A program made the translations under genes and the position numbers. Below are positions 51,330 to 60,251 of a stretch of 64,000 nucleotides of DNA, in pieces. Below the pieces are notes generated by a model, which saw only the letters and a program-made list of their open reading frames with translations, did no database searches and was not told the DNA's origin. Origin of the DNA: CAZNSX01 sp964575845 (GTDB lineage: Bacteria; UBA8248; CAZNSX01). The stretch is taken from assembly GCA_964575845.1 (NCBI GenBank), contig CAZNSX010000001.1, positions 186,001 to 250,000 on the forward strand. Reading direction: 5' to 3'. How positions within the stretch are numbered: position 1 is the first letter of the stretch; each line of letters begins with the position of its first letter.

Positions 51330-53069
51330 ATGGATATCCTGGGCATCTCCTGCTTTTACCATGACGCGGCCGCTTGCCTCTTGAGAGACGGCAAGTTGAT
51401 CGCTGCGGCCTCCGAGGAGAGGTTTTCCCGAAAGAAGCACGATTTCAGTTTCCCCAAAAAAGCCATCGCCTACTGCTTGAGGGAGGGCGGAATAGGAGTT
51501 CAAGACCTGGCCTACGTGGGCTTTTACGATAAGCCCTTCCTCAAGTTCGAGCGCATCATGGAGACCTACCTTTCGGTCGCGCCCCGGGGGTTCCGCTCCT
51601 TCATGCAGGCCCTGCCCCTATGGATGAATGAGAAGCTCTGGTCGCGGGGCCTCATAAAAAAGGAGCTCGGCTATAAGGGTGAGGTCATCTTCACCGAGCA
51701 CCATGAATCCCACGCCGCCAGCTCCTTCTTCATGAGCCCCTTCGAGAGGGCCGCCATCCTGACCCTGGACGGTGTGGGCGAGTGGACCACGACGGCACGC
51801 GGATGGGGGGAGAGAAACCGCATCCACCTGACCCACGAGATAAAATTCCCCCACTCCCTTGGCCTGCTCTACAGCGCTTTCACCTATTATCTGGGCTTCA
51901 AGGTCAATAGCGGGGAATACAAGGTCATGGGCGCCGCGCCTTACGGCGAGCCCCGCTTTTACGACCTGATTCTCGGTGAATTCATAGACCTCAAGGAGGA
52001 CGGCACCTTTAAGCTCAACATGGACTACTTCGGCTACCTCTCCGACCTCAAGATGATAAACCATCGCTTCGAGGCCATCCTCGGCCGACCCCCCCGCGTC
52101 CCCGAGACCTGGATAGAGCAGCACTACTTCGATGTTGCGGCCAGCATCCAGAAGGTCACGGAGGAGGTGATGCTGCGGATGGCCCGTCACCTCCACGGGG
52201 AGACGGGGCTGCGGGCTCTCTGCCTGGCCGGGGGCGTTGCCCTCAACTGTGTTGCCAATGCCAGGGTTCTGAGGGAATCACCTTTTGAAGAGGTCTTCAT
52301 CCAGCCCGCGTCCGGGGATGCTGGGGGTGCGGTGGGGGTGGCGGCCTTCATCTGGTACAGCTACCTGGGGAACAGCGCGCGGATCCCCATGAAGGATGCT
52401 TACCTTGGGCCAGCCTTCGGGGACGAGGAGATAAGGACTTTCCTGGACGGAGAAGGTATACCCTATGAGGAACTCCCGGAGAGGGAGCTTCTCAGGGAGA
52501 CGGCCCGGCTCATCGCAGGGAAGAACGTGGTCGGGTGGTTTCAGGGGAGGATGGAGTTCGGCCCCAGGGCCCTGGGAAGCCGGAGCATCCTCGCCGATGC
52601 CCGTGACCCCGAGATGCAGAAGGTGGTGAACCTCAGGATAAAGTTCCGGGAGAGCTTCCGCCCCTTCGCACCAACGGTGCTGCTCGACCGCGCGGCGGAC
52701 TATTTTGAAATAAAATGCCCGAGCCCTTACATGCTCCTCACGGCCCGGGTGAGGGAGGACCGGAGGGTGATTCCGGCTGTGACCCATCAGGACGGCTCGG
52801 CCCGGCTTCAGACGGTCTCCCGCGAAGATAACCCCCGCTTCTATGACCTCATAGCCGAGTACGAGAAGCTGGCCGGGGTTCCCGTCATCATAAACACCTC
52901 CTTCAACGTGAGGGGGGAGCCCATCGTGTGCACCCCGCAGGAGGCCTTCGCCTGCTTCATGCGCACAGAGATGGACTACCTCGTCATGGGGAACTTCCTT
53001 CTGGATAAAAAGCGCCTCGAAGGGCTCAAGGAAAAAGTGAGCTACGAGCAGGCGTTCGAGCTGGATTAA
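51330..53069 (+). CDS. Carbamoyltransferase, NodU/SxtI type
   Basis: The 579-residue enzyme transfers a carbamoyl group from carbamoyl phosphate to a hydroxyl. The N-terminal half (about 1-350) has FYHDAAACLL, EERFSRKKHD, EHHESHAASSFFMSPF, LTLDGVGEW and NSGEYKVMGAAPYGE. The C-terminal half has GRMEFGPRALGSRSILADARDPEM and INTSFNVRGEPIVC. It may carbamoylate a sugar of the exported glycan. It lies 17 bases after the SxtJ-like gene; its third usual partner, DUF5989, is at 25361. Confidence 0.9.
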   Translation: MDILGISCFYHDAAACLLRDGKLIAAASEERFSRKKHDFSFPKKAIAYCLREGGIGVQDLAYVGFYDKPFLKFERIMETYLSVAPRGFRSFMQALPLWMNEKLWSRGLIKKELGYKGEVIFTEHHESHAASSFFMSPFERAAILTLDGVGEWTTTARGWGERNRIHLTHEIKFPHSLGLLYSAFTYYLGFKVNSGEYKVMGAAPYGEPRFYDLILGEFIDLKEDGTFKLNMDYFGYLSDLKMINHRFEAILGRPPRVPETWIEQHYFDVAASIQKVTEEVMLRMARHLHGETGLRALCLAGGVALNCVANARVLRESPFEEVFIQPASGDAGGAVGVAAFIWYSYLGNSARIPMKDAYLGPAFGDEEIRTFLDGEGIPYEELPERELLRETARLIAGKNVVGWFQGRMEFGPRALGSRSILADARDPEMQKVVNLRIKFRESFRPFAPTVLLDRAADYFEIKCPSPYMLLTARVREDRRVIPAVTHQDGSARLQTVSREDNPRFYDLIAEYEKLAGVPVIINTSFNVRGEPIVCTPQEAFACFMRTEMDYLVMGNFLLDKKRLEGLKEKVSYEQAFELD

Positions 53070-53167
53070 ATCCCGCCAGAGTTGATAGAGCACATAGAGA
53101 AACTCAGAACCTTCCCAGGAATTTCGAGCTTTCCTCAAGGCGCGTTGAGACTTCATCCTCAGCCACC

Positions 53168-53196
53168 TTCCCCTTAGTGGCGACTGGCTATATAAT
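53168..53196 (+). promoter_or_regulatory. Possible sigma-70 promoter for the corrinoid-activation gene
   Basis: A perfect TATAAT (53191-53196) stands 17 bases after TTCCCC (53168-53173). The -35 box is poor. It lies about 95 bases before ATG 53291. Confidence 0.45.
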
Positions 53197-53290
53197 GCCT
53201 TTGGGCTGAGAGGGCGGAGAAAGACCTCCTGTGGGAAGGCCCCCTTAAAGGGTTCCTCCCTCTAGCAGTGAGAAAATCTGAGAAGGATTG

Positions 53291-55189
53291 ATGGCGAAGG
53301 ACCCCATCCATAGGGTTTCTTTTCTGTGGCCCAGGGAGCTGGGCGGGAAAGCCCTGACCGCGTGGGCGAAACCGGGGACTTCTCTTCTCGAGCTGGCCCG
53401 TAGGGCCGGAGCAACCCTGGAAGCCATTTGCGGCGGTACGGGAAGGTGCGGCAAGTGTCGTGTGAGGCTCCTGGGAGAAGGGGACCTCGACGATTATCTC
53501 CCGACAGCGGCCGACAGGGACTATCTTACCCAAGAGGAACTCGCAAGGGGAATGCGTCTTGCGTGTCAGCACGAGGCAATGGGGGACCTCAGGGTGGAGC
53601 TCCCCCCTGAGGTACAGCTAGCGCCCGAGAGAAAGGCTTTGCGCCAAAAGGAGCTCCCCTCCCTCTCCCCGGCGGTGAGAAGGTATGCCTTTTCTTTGTC
53701 CAAGGCACAAGGTGAGCGGCCCAAATCACTTCTATCCAGGATAGAAGAGAACCTCCCCCCGGCGGCCGGAGGTCTCGACGCCGAGCTCTCCTGCATCGAG
53801 AGGCTTCCCACTGGCTCTTGGGAGTCGAGGGTCTTCACCGCCACACTGAGGGGCTCACGCCTCATCGATGTCGAGCCCGGCGATACCACCGCCGCGGTTT
53901 ATGGGCTCGTGATGGACGTCGGCACCACGACCCTCAGCGCCTATCTCATCAGCCTTAAGGATGGGATCCTCATGGCCGAGGCCTCGAGGCCTAACGGACA
54001 GAGGAAGTGGGGCTCGGACCTCATAGCGAGGATAAGCCACGCCTCGCAAGGGCCTCGCGCGAGAGATGAGCTGAGGCGCGCGGTCATCTCCGACATGAAC
54101 GCCCTTCTGGCCGAGGTCTTCGGCAAAGCCCGTGTAAAGAGGCGTCATCTCTTCGAAGTGGTATTTGTGGGAAATACCGCCATGCACCACCTCTTCCTCG
54201 GCATAGACCCCTCCTCCTTGGGGCTCGCGCCCTTTGCGCCGGTCGCGGATAGAGGTTTCGAGTTCAGCCCGAGGGCCCGCGGTCTCAGGATTCATCGGGC
54301 GGCGCGGGGCTATTTTCTCCCCCCTCTTGCTGGCTTCGTGGGAGCTGATGCGCTTGGGGTGATCCTGGCCCTGGGGCTGGGGGAAGCCCAGGACCTAACT
54401 CTGGCCCTGGACCTGGGGACGAATGTGGAGGTCCTTCTGGGCTCCCGCAACGGCCTCTGGTGCGCCTCCACCCCCGCGGGACCGGCCTTTGAGGGAGGCG
54501 AGGTCGAAGACGGCATGGAAGCGAGAGCGGGTGCCATCGCCGAGGTGAGAATGGGAGAGGGAGACATAGAGCTGGGTGTGATCGGAGGAGGCCTTCCCGC
54601 GGGCCTTTGCGGTACGGGGCTCATAGATGCTGTGGCTCTCCTGCTGAAGGCGGGGCTCATGGACCCTGGAGGCCGCCTCCTTCGCCCGGAGGAGCTCCCC
54701 GCCTCCATCCCGCAGGGCCTCGTGCGGCGCGTGTGCCTCTCACCCGAGGGGCCCCTTTTTCTTCTGGCCCATGAGGGGGAGTCCCTTCGCGGAAGGGCCG
54801 TGCGCCTCACCCAGCAGGATGTCAGGAAGCTTCAACTGGCGAAGGCGGCTGTTGCGGCGGCCACCGAGCTTCTGCTGGGACGACTGGGCTTCAGGCTTGA
54901 GCAGTTGAAGCGGGTCGCGCTCGCGGGGGCATTCGGCGCGGGGCTCAGGGTGGAGAGTGCCGTACGGATAGGGCTCCTTCCCCCCGTGCCGGAGGAAAGG
55001 GTGGAGTTCGTCGGAAATGCGGCCGCCGAAGGGGGAAGGCTCTTCCTCCTCTCAGAGGACTTTCGTAATATGGCGGAGGTCATTAAAGAGCGGATAAAGT
55101 ATGTAGAGCTCGCCGGAAGGCCGGAGTTTCAGGAGCTCTTCATAGCCGCCCTCAATTTCCCTCTTGGCGTTGACAAGGGGGAAGGTTGA
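53291..55189 (+). CDS. Ferredoxin/ASKHA-domain corrinoid activation protein (RACo/RamA type)
   Basis: The 632-residue protein begins with a plant-type [2Fe-2S] ferredoxin domain: cysteines at 47, 53, 56 (CGGTGRCGKC) and 92 (LACQHE). After a linker comes the DUF4445/ASKHA domain, with VMDVGTTTLSAYLISLKDG, VFVGNTAMHHLFLG, LALDLGTNVEVLLG and VALAGAFGAGLRVES. Such proteins use ATP to push electrons onto oxidised Co(II) corrinoid, restoring Co(I) in methyltransferases. No corrinoid methyltransferase is nearby, but the cobalamin operon begins just beyond fur. TTG 53288 is an alternative start. Confidence 0.87.
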   Translation: MAKDPIHRVSFLWPRELGGKALTAWAKPGTSLLELARRAGATLEAICGGTGRCGKCRVRLLGEGDLDDYLPTAADRDYLTQEELARGMRLACQHEAMGDLRVELPPEVQLAPERKALRQKELPSLSPAVRRYAFSLSKAQGERPKSLLSRIEENLPPAAGGLDAELSCIERLPTGSWESRVFTATLRGSRLIDVEPGDTTAAVYGLVMDVGTTTLSAYLISLKDGILMAEASRPNGQRKWGSDLIARISHASQGPRARDELRRAVISDMNALLAEVFGKARVKRRHLFEVVFVGNTAMHHLFLGIDPSSLGLAPFAPVADRGFEFSPRARGLRIHRAARGYFLPPLAGFVGADALGVILALGLGEAQDLTLALDLGTNVEVLLGSRNGLWCASTPAGPAFEGGEVEDGMEARAGAIAEVRMGEGDIELGVIGGGLPAGLCGTGLIDAVALLLKAGLMDPGGRLLRPEELPASIPQGLVRRVCLSPEGPLFLLAHEGESLRGRAVRLTQQDVRKLQLAKAAVAAATELLLGRLGFRLEQLKRVALAGAFGAGLRVESAVRIGLLPPVPEERVEFVGNAAAEGGRLFLLSEDFRNMAEVIKERIKYVELAGRPEFQELFIAALNFPLGVDKGEG

Positions 55190-55198
55190 CCTTATAAT
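55170..55198 (+). promoter_or_regulatory. Consensus sigma-70 promoter for fur
   Basis: TTGACA (55170-55175), 17 bases and TATAAT (55193-55198) match the consensus at all twelve positions. It overlaps the stop codon of the ASKHA gene. Transcription near 55205 favours ATG 55226 as the fur start. Confidence 0.8.
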
Positions 55199-55225
55199 CC
55201 GGCCATAGTCATGACAGGGAATGAC

Positions 55226-55678
55226 ATGGGGAAAAGACCCAGAGAACGAGAGATCCTTGAGGGCTATATCGCCGAAAATAAGCTTAAGCTCACCCGACAG
55301 CGAAAGCTCATCCTGGATACCTTCCTCGAGATCGAAAGTCACCTGAGCGCCGAGGAGCTCTACCGACACCTTCAGGGGAAAGACAAGAGCATAGGCCTCG
55401 CCACAGTCTACCGCACCCTCAAGCTTCTCTCTCAGGCGGGCCTTGCGGCGGAGCGGCGTTTCGGGGACGGACAGACCCGCTATGAGCACGTCTATGCCCA
55501 CGAGCACCACGACCACCTGGTCTGTGAGAAGTGCGGGGAGATCGTGGAGTTCTCCAGTCCCCGTTTAGAGCGGCTTCAGGCGGAAATATCAAAGGAGCTG
55601 GATTTCACCGTTACCAGCCACAGGCTAGAGCTTCACGGCATCTGCAGGAAGTGCCGAAGGGGGACGGCTAGGGCTTGA
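55226..55678 (+). CDS. fur: Fur family metal-dependent repressor
   Basis: The 150-residue protein has the winged-helix domain with LTRQRKLILDTFLE and IGLATVYRTLKLLSQAGL, and the regulatory metal site HEHHDHLVCEKCGEIVEF with a second CRKCR near the C-terminus, as in structural-zinc Fur proteins. Whether it is Fur, Zur, PerR or Nur cannot be decided. ATG 55226 has AGGGA upstream; ATG 55211 is too close to the promoter start site. It overlaps the end of cobM tail to tail by 11 bases. Confidence 0.87.
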   Translation: MGKRPREREILEGYIAENKLKLTRQRKLILDTFLEIESHLSAEELYRHLQGKDKSIGLATVYRTLKLLSQAGLAAERRFGDGQTRYEHVYAHEHHDHLVCEKCGEIVEFSSPRLERLQAEISKELDFTVTSHRLELHGICRKCRRGTARA

Positions 55679-56453
55679 GCCTTCTCCCCGCGTGGCGGAA
55701 ACGGGGGCTGTAGAGCTTCGAGCCCTTCCCGGGGAGTTCACCGAGGGCCCTTCCCACAAGTATGAGGGCCTGACGTTTTAAGCCCGCGCTCTTTACGCTT
55801 TTCGCCAGGCTCCCCAGCTCGCAGCGGATAATCTTTTCGTCTTCCCAGCCCACCCGGTAGACCACGGCCGTAGGAGTATCCGGGGGGTATCCCGCGGAGA
55901 GCTCCTTCACAACTTCCTCCACCATCCCCACGCTGAGAAAGATGACCATGGTAGCCCCAACCCGGGCAAGCTCCTCCAGACGCTCCCTCTCGGGAACCGG
56001 GGTTCTGCCTCCCCGTCGGGTGAAGATGACGGTCTGGGAGAGCTCCGGCAGGGTCAACTCCCGCTTGAGGCGGGCCGCCGCGGCGGAGGCACTGGATACC
56101 CCGGGCACCACCTCGAAGGGGACATCCTCCTCCTGCAGGCGGGCCATCTGCTCAGCCATGGCGCTATAGAGGGAAGGGTCCCCCGAGTGCAGGCGCACGA
56201 CCCTTTTTCCCGAGCGGAAGCCATCGACCATTATCCTGACGATTTGGGGCAGAGTGAGGGAGGCGCTATCGTGGAGTTCTGCCCCTGGCCGAGCCCACCC
56301 AAGGAGCGGAGGCCCAATGAGTGAGCCGGCGTACAGCACCACCTCGGCTTCTTTCAGGAGGCGTTTACCCTTCAGGGTGAGCAGCTCGGGGTTTCCCGGC
56401 CCCGCGCCGATGAAATAAACAGGAGTTCTTGCTTTCCGGGCAGCTTCCCTCAA
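55668..56453 (-). CDS. cobM: Precorrin-4 C11-methyltransferase CobM/CbiF
   Basis: The 261-residue enzyme methylates C11 of the corrin ring precursor using SAM. It has the tetrapyrrole methylase motifs VYFIGAGPGNPELLTLKG, YAGSLI, RLHSGDPSLYSAMAEQ and VVPGVSSASAAAARL, which together identify the CbiF/CobM group. Last gene of the minus-strand cobalamin operon. Its start overlaps the cobI stop by four bases. Confidence 0.92.
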   Translation of the reverse strand: MREAARKARTPVYFIGAGPGNPELLTLKGKRLLKEAEVVLYAGSLIGPPLLGWARPGAELHDSASLTLPQIVRIMVDGFRSGKRVVRLHSGDPSLYSAMAEQMARLQEEDVPFEVVPGVSSASAAAARLKRELTLPELSQTVIFTRRGGRTPVPERERLEELARVGATMVIFLSVGMVEEVVKELSAGYPPDTPTAVVYRVGWEDEKIIRCELGSLAKSVKSAGLKRQALILVGRALGELPGKGSKLYSPRFRHAGRRLKP

Positions 56454-57187
56454 GGCTCCCTCTCCTTTCGCAGGAGAATAGTGGTGAAATAATCAGAAGG
56501 CTTCTCCCTGAGGGTCCTCACGTCGCTTACCACCTCCTCCCCCTCCATGCCGCAACGCCTGATGGCGAGTGCGCGGTCCGCGAGGCCCAATTCCTCGAGG
56601 ACCGAAAGCACCCCCTCCAGGTTCCGGTGGACCTTATAGAGTGCGAGGGCGGGATAGGCGAGTAGACCCTCCCTTATCATGGCCCTGGAAGCGGTGGCCG
56701 GAAGGAGGAGGAAGGCCTCGTCTCCGAGGGCCAGGGGAAAGAGGGCTCTGGCTGCGGCCGAGCACATAGCTGGCACTCCGGGGATGAGCTCCGCCTCCAG
56801 TTCCGGAAGTTCCCTCTGCAGAAACTTAAAAGGTCCCGCGAAGGTACTGTAGAGGCTCACGTCGCCGAGGCAGATGAAGGCCACATCTTTGCCCCTCTTC
56901 AGGCGGGAGGCTATACTCAGGGCAGCCCGCCGGAAGCTTTTCTCCCGCAGGGGGTCCTCCTTGACCATGGGAAAGGGGAGGGGAAGGGTCTCCTGCCGGC
57001 CCCCTTCAAGGTGGGGAGCCACCACCTCCCATGCCCTTCCTCTCTCACCGGCGGCCTTGACCGGGTAGCAGACGACGTCCACTTTCTTCAAGACCCTCAG
57101 GGCTTTTAGGGTGAGGAGCTCGGGGTCCCCTGGACCCACACCCACGCCGAAAAGGCGTCCTAAGGGCCCTCTCCTCAACGGATTCAT
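56450..57187 (-). CDS. cobI: Precorrin-2 C20-methyltransferase CobI/CbiL
   Basis: The 245-residue enzyme methylates C20 of (cobalt-)precorrin-2, a step before ring contraction. It has LFGVGVGPGDPELLTLKALR, CYPVKA, FICLGDVSLYSTF and LIPGVPAMCSAAA, as in CbiL. With cbiD in the operon the cobalt-early route is expected. The ATG is 29 bases after the lipoprotein stop. Confidence 0.91.
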   Translation of the reverse strand: MNPLRRGPLGRLFGVGVGPGDPELLTLKALRVLKKVDVVCYPVKAAGERGRAWEVVAPHLEGGRQETLPLPFPMVKEDPLREKSFRRAALSIASRLKRGKDVAFICLGDVSLYSTFAGPFKFLQRELPELEAELIPGVPAMCSAAARALFPLALGDEAFLLLPATASRAMIREGLLAYPALALYKVHRNLEGVLSVLEELGLADRALAIRRCGMEGEEVVSDVRTLREKPSDYFTTILLRKEREP

Positions 57188-57216
57188 GGAAGATTCCCCT
57201 CTCTTCTGGAGGCGGG

Positions 57217-57684
57217 CTATTCGGCCACGAAAACGGTGACGGAGCTATTTTCCCGGACTCTGGGCTTGAGGAGAAGATAGCCTCCCTCGTAACGCCCCTC
57301 CGCGCTGATGCCCACAAGGGCGAACTTCATGTCAGGAATTCCCCGAGCCTTCGGGAGCTCTCGGATATCTTCCTGCGCCACGGTGTTTAAATCCAGAAAG
57401 GACCCATCAGAGAACTGCAGGGCGTCGAGCCGGAGGACATTTCCCTCTCCCACCAAGATCAGATAGAGGGGATAGCTGCCGTAAAAGGTATGGCTACCCA
57501 TGGCCCTACCCAAGAGGCGGTAGCCGTGGCGAAGAGGCTCCCTACCCGCACGCCCCTCGAGCACATTAGAGCCTCCGTAAACCTCGTAATGGCTCCCCGG
57601 CTCGCGCACTCTCCCGCCGGCGCATGCCCCCATGCCCATCAGGAGGAAAAAGAGGACGATATAGGCAAAGCTTTTCCTCAACAC
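57217..57684 (-). CDS. Lipoprotein of unknown function inside the cobalamin operon
   Basis: The 155-residue protein has a signal sequence with lipobox MGAC (C20). The mature part is a compact beta-rich domain with HYEVYGGSN, LLGRAMGSHTFYGSYPLYL, LQFSDGSFLDLN and a final VRENSSVTVFVAE. I do not recognise the family. It lies between cbiET and cobI in the same direction, with 16 and 29 bases on either side, so it should be co-transcribed with the corrin genes. Start is GTG 57684. Confidence 0.72.
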   Translation of the reverse strand: MLRKSFAYIVLFFLLMGMGACAGGRVREPGSHYEVYGGSNVLEGRAGREPLRHGYRLLGRAMGSHTFYGSYPLYLILVGEGNVLRLDALQFSDGSFLDLNTVAQEDIRELPKARGIPDMKFALVGISAEGRYEGGYLLLKPRVRENSSVTVFVAE

Positions 57685-57700
57685 AACTCTTCGCCCAGGG

Positions 57701-58942
57701 CTACCCTGCCTGAGCCCTGAGCCTCCCCCGGGCCGAGATAATGAAAACCGGGTTTGCTCCTTTCAGAAGCTGAACTTCCCCCTCGGCCCTTGACACCTGA
57801 AGGGAGGTTACATACGGTTGCCATCCTATCTCCTCCATGAGGGCAAGACATTGGCGCAGTGTTCCCAGGGTTACGGCATTGAGGACTAGCCGGCCCGAGG
57901 GTTTAAGCCTCCGGGCGCAGGCACGGAGGATGGAGGGGAGCTTTCCTCCACTGCCTCCGATGAAGATGGCATCGGGGTCGGGAAGCCCTTCCAAGGCTCC
58001 AGGGGCCTCGCCGGAGATGGCCTTGAGGGAGAAAGCACCCAGACGCCGCGCATTTCTCTTGAGAACCCCCAGCCGCCGCGGGCTGCGCTCTATTGCATAA
58101 ACAATACCCCGGGGGTTCAACAGAGAGGCTTCGATAGCGAGGGAGCCTCCCCCGGCTCCCACATCCCATAGAGTGTCCCCTGAGCGCAGTCTCAGCTTGG
58201 AGAGGCTCACCGCCCTCACTTCCTCTTTGGTCATCGGGATGCCCTTACTCTCAAAAGCCTCATCAGGAATGCCCGGGCCCAGGGCTCGCCCCTCAGGCCC
58301 GCCTTTATCTCTCAGAAGGAGAAGTATATTCAGGGGGGAGGCACTCCGCCTCCTGAGAGCCTTGAGGCCGAGACGGCTGATTCTCTCCCCCTTCTCCCCC
58401 AGATTCTCAAAAAGGCAGGCACGGTAGCCCCGAAGGCCCGACTGCAGGAGCATTTCGGCGATGGCCGAGGGAGAATTCTTAGGGTCTGTGAAGATGCCGA
58501 CCTTGTGGGTCCCGCTAATAAGGTCCAGGATTTCCCCAATGGGGCGCCCATGAGCGCTCAAAAGAAGAGCGTCATCCCAGCTCTCCTTGGCCTTGGCAAA
58601 AGCCCATTGCATGGTGCTGACATTGGGCAGGATTTCAAGAGCCCTCTTGGGCAGCGCGGCGAGGAGGCGGGCCGCGATGCCGTAAAAATTAGGGTCGCCA
58701 GTGCCCAGGACCACAACCCTCTTATCATGTCGGGCTCCATCGATCAAAGCGACAACCTTTCCCAAATCCCTCCCGATGGGCACCTTCTGGGCCGGACTCT
58801 CGGGGAAAAGCTCCAGAAGGCGCCTACCACCCACCAGGAGTTCCGCCCGGCGGACGATTCCCCGCGCCTGGGACGAGAGACTCTCCGCCCCCTCCAATCC
58901 TACTCCCAGCACATATACTTTGGGCAATGGCCTTCCCCTCAA
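57701..58942 (-). CDS. cobL: Precorrin-6Y C5,15-methyltransferase, CbiE-CbiT fusion (CobL)
   Basis: The 413-residue protein joins CbiE (residues 1-210: VYVLGVGLEGAESL, LVGGRRLLELFP, VVVLGTGDPNFYGIA) with CbiT (about 225-410: PMTKEEVRAVSLSKLRL, LWDVGAGGGSLAIEASLL, IFIGGSGGKLP, LNAVTLGTL). CbiE methylates C5 and CbiT methylates C15 with decarboxylation. The ATGA start overlaps the cbiD stop. Confidence 0.92.
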   Translation of the reverse strand: MRGRPLPKVYVLGVGLEGAESLSSQARGIVRRAELLVGGRRLLELFPESPAQKVPIGRDLGKVVALIDGARHDKRVVVLGTGDPNFYGIAARLLAALPKRALEILPNVSTMQWAFAKAKESWDDALLLSAHGRPIGEILDLISGTHKVGIFTDPKNSPSAIAEMLLQSGLRGYRACLFENLGEKGERISRLGLKALRRRSASPLNILLLLRDKGGPEGRALGPGIPDEAFESKGIPMTKEEVRAVSLSKLRLRSGDTLWDVGAGGGSLAIEASLLNPRGIVYAIERSPRRLGVLKRNARRLGAFSLKAISGEAPGALEGLPDPDAIFIGGSGGKLPSILRACARRLKPSGRLVLNAVTLGTLRQCLALMEEIGWQPYVTSLQVSRAEGEVQLLKGANPVFIISARGRLRAQAG

Positions 58943-60078
58943 GCGCCCTCGGCCCTGGCCAGTAGCTCTTCTCCGAGGCCCACGAGAAGCACCGAGAGCT
59001 CCGCCCCACGGCCCACCTTCTGGGCCAGGTTCTTCCTGGCCCCCTCGGCCACCTTCCTGAAGAAGCGCTCCCTTGCAGGGCCTTTGAGAATCTCCGCAAC
59101 CTCACCGGCCGTGTTGGCACGGGCCACCCGGCGGGCCACCTCTTCGGTAGCCCCTGCTTCGAGTGCCCATCGGGACAGCAGGTCGAAATCCACAGAGGAA
59201 TCGCCCATGTGAGTTCTCAATTCCCCGGCGGCCATCTTGGATAGCTTCCCCAGCCTGCCCACCACCACTATCTTCTTAAACCCACGCTCGCGGCATGCCT
59301 CAAGGGAGAAGGCCACGTGGTCTCCCATGAGGATGATTGCTTCCTCGGCGGGTCTCAGCCTCTTCCGGGCAAAAATCTCACTTGCCCTGCCTGGGCAAAG
59401 AATGACCTCACTCAAGCCCGAGGCCCGCGCCACGTCAAGAGCGCAGGCGATGGTTCCCCGCCAGGCCGGGGTAGAGATGGGCTTCAGGATACCCGTTGTG
59501 CCCAGGATGGAGAGCCCTCCCAAGATGCCAAGCCGGGGGTTAGCGGTCGCGGCCGCGAGCCTGGAGCCCAGGGGTACCCTCACCTCCACCTCCAGGGCCA
59601 TCCCCTCAACGGCTCTCGACGCGCCGCCAAGGGCTTCCCCGACGGCCTTCTTTATCATGGCCATGGGGATTGGGTTTATGGCGGGCCTTCCGGGAGGAAC
59701 CGGCAGGCCAGGTTTCGTGGCGATGCCCACTCCCTCTCCTCCGGTCACAATTATTCGGGTGCCATCCCCCTGCCCACTGGCCACTTCGGCCCGTGGTAGG
59801 AAGAAAAGGGGGAAGGGCCTGGCAAGAGCGCCCACGAGAGATCCGTGGGTGACATCGGGATCATCCCCAGAGAACTTCCTCACTTGGCAAAGGACGCCAC
59901 CTCCCCCTCTCCGCCACCCCTCCAAGGGAACGAGAAGCCGACCTCCATCCGGAAGGGGAATCTCCACCGCGGTGCCCGGCTCCTTTCCCGCGAGCACAAG
60001 GGCTGCGCCCTTCGCGGCTGCTGCGGCGCAGGCACCAGTGGTATAACCTTCTCTGATGGCGCTTGCTCCCCCATTCAT
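58939..60078 (-). CDS. cbiD: Cobalt-precorrin-5B C1-methyltransferase CbiD
   Basis: The 379-residue enzyme methylates C1 in the cobalt-early pathway. It has the diagnostic N-terminal REGYTTGACAAAAAKGAA, DDPDVTHG, INPIPMAMI, GILGGLSILGTTGIL and FSLEACRERGFKKIVVVGRLGKLSKMA split over the length. First gene of the operon, 46 bases after the predicted transcription start. The GC-rich gene gives strong ORFs in other frames, which are not real. Confidence 0.93.
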   Translation of the reverse strand: MNGGASAIREGYTTGACAAAAAKGAALVLAGKEPGTAVEIPLPDGGRLLVPLEGWRRGGGGVLCQVRKFSGDDPDVTHGSLVGALARPFPLFFLPRAEVASGQGDGTRIIVTGGEGVGIATKPGLPVPPGRPAINPIPMAMIKKAVGEALGGASRAVEGMALEVEVRVPLGSRLAAATANPRLGILGGLSILGTTGILKPISTPAWRGTIACALDVARASGLSEVILCPGRASEIFARKRLRPAEEAIILMGDHVAFSLEACRERGFKKIVVVGRLGKLSKMAAGELRTHMGDSSVDFDLLSRWALEAGATEEVARRVARANTAGEVAEILKGPARERFFRKVAEGARKNLAQKVGRGAELSVLLVGLGEELLARAEGA

Positions 60079-60130
60079 TTCGCGGAAAAGCTTGTGAAGG
60101 AGTCTTCTCGCCTTGGAAGAGGCGAAAATT

Positions 60131-60159
60131 ATTATAGGTTTGAAGCTGCCTCAGATCAA
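60131..60159 (-). promoter_or_regulatory. Promoter of the cobalamin operon
   Basis: On the minus strand TTGATC (60154-60159), 17 bases and a perfect TATAAT (60131-60136). Transcription near 60124 leaves a 46-base leader to ATG 60078. Confidence 0.55.
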
Positions 60160-60221
60160 ATGCAAAACCCTCCGGCCTCGCCCGATCGTCTGGGGTAAGA
60201 GGCCCTCATAGATAAATTACC

Positions 60222-60251
60222 TTGACAATATAGGGCGAAGATAATTAGGAT
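60222..60251 (+). promoter_or_regulatory. Possible promoter for bamD
   Basis: TTGACA (60222-60227), 18 bases and TAGGAT (60246-60251). The leader to ATG 60434 would be about 175 bases. Confidence 0.4.

Noticed and set aside
60079..60200. Cobalamin riboswitch in front of the cbiD operon
   Set aside because: No B12 box or matching stem is visible, and the predicted leader is only about 46 bases.
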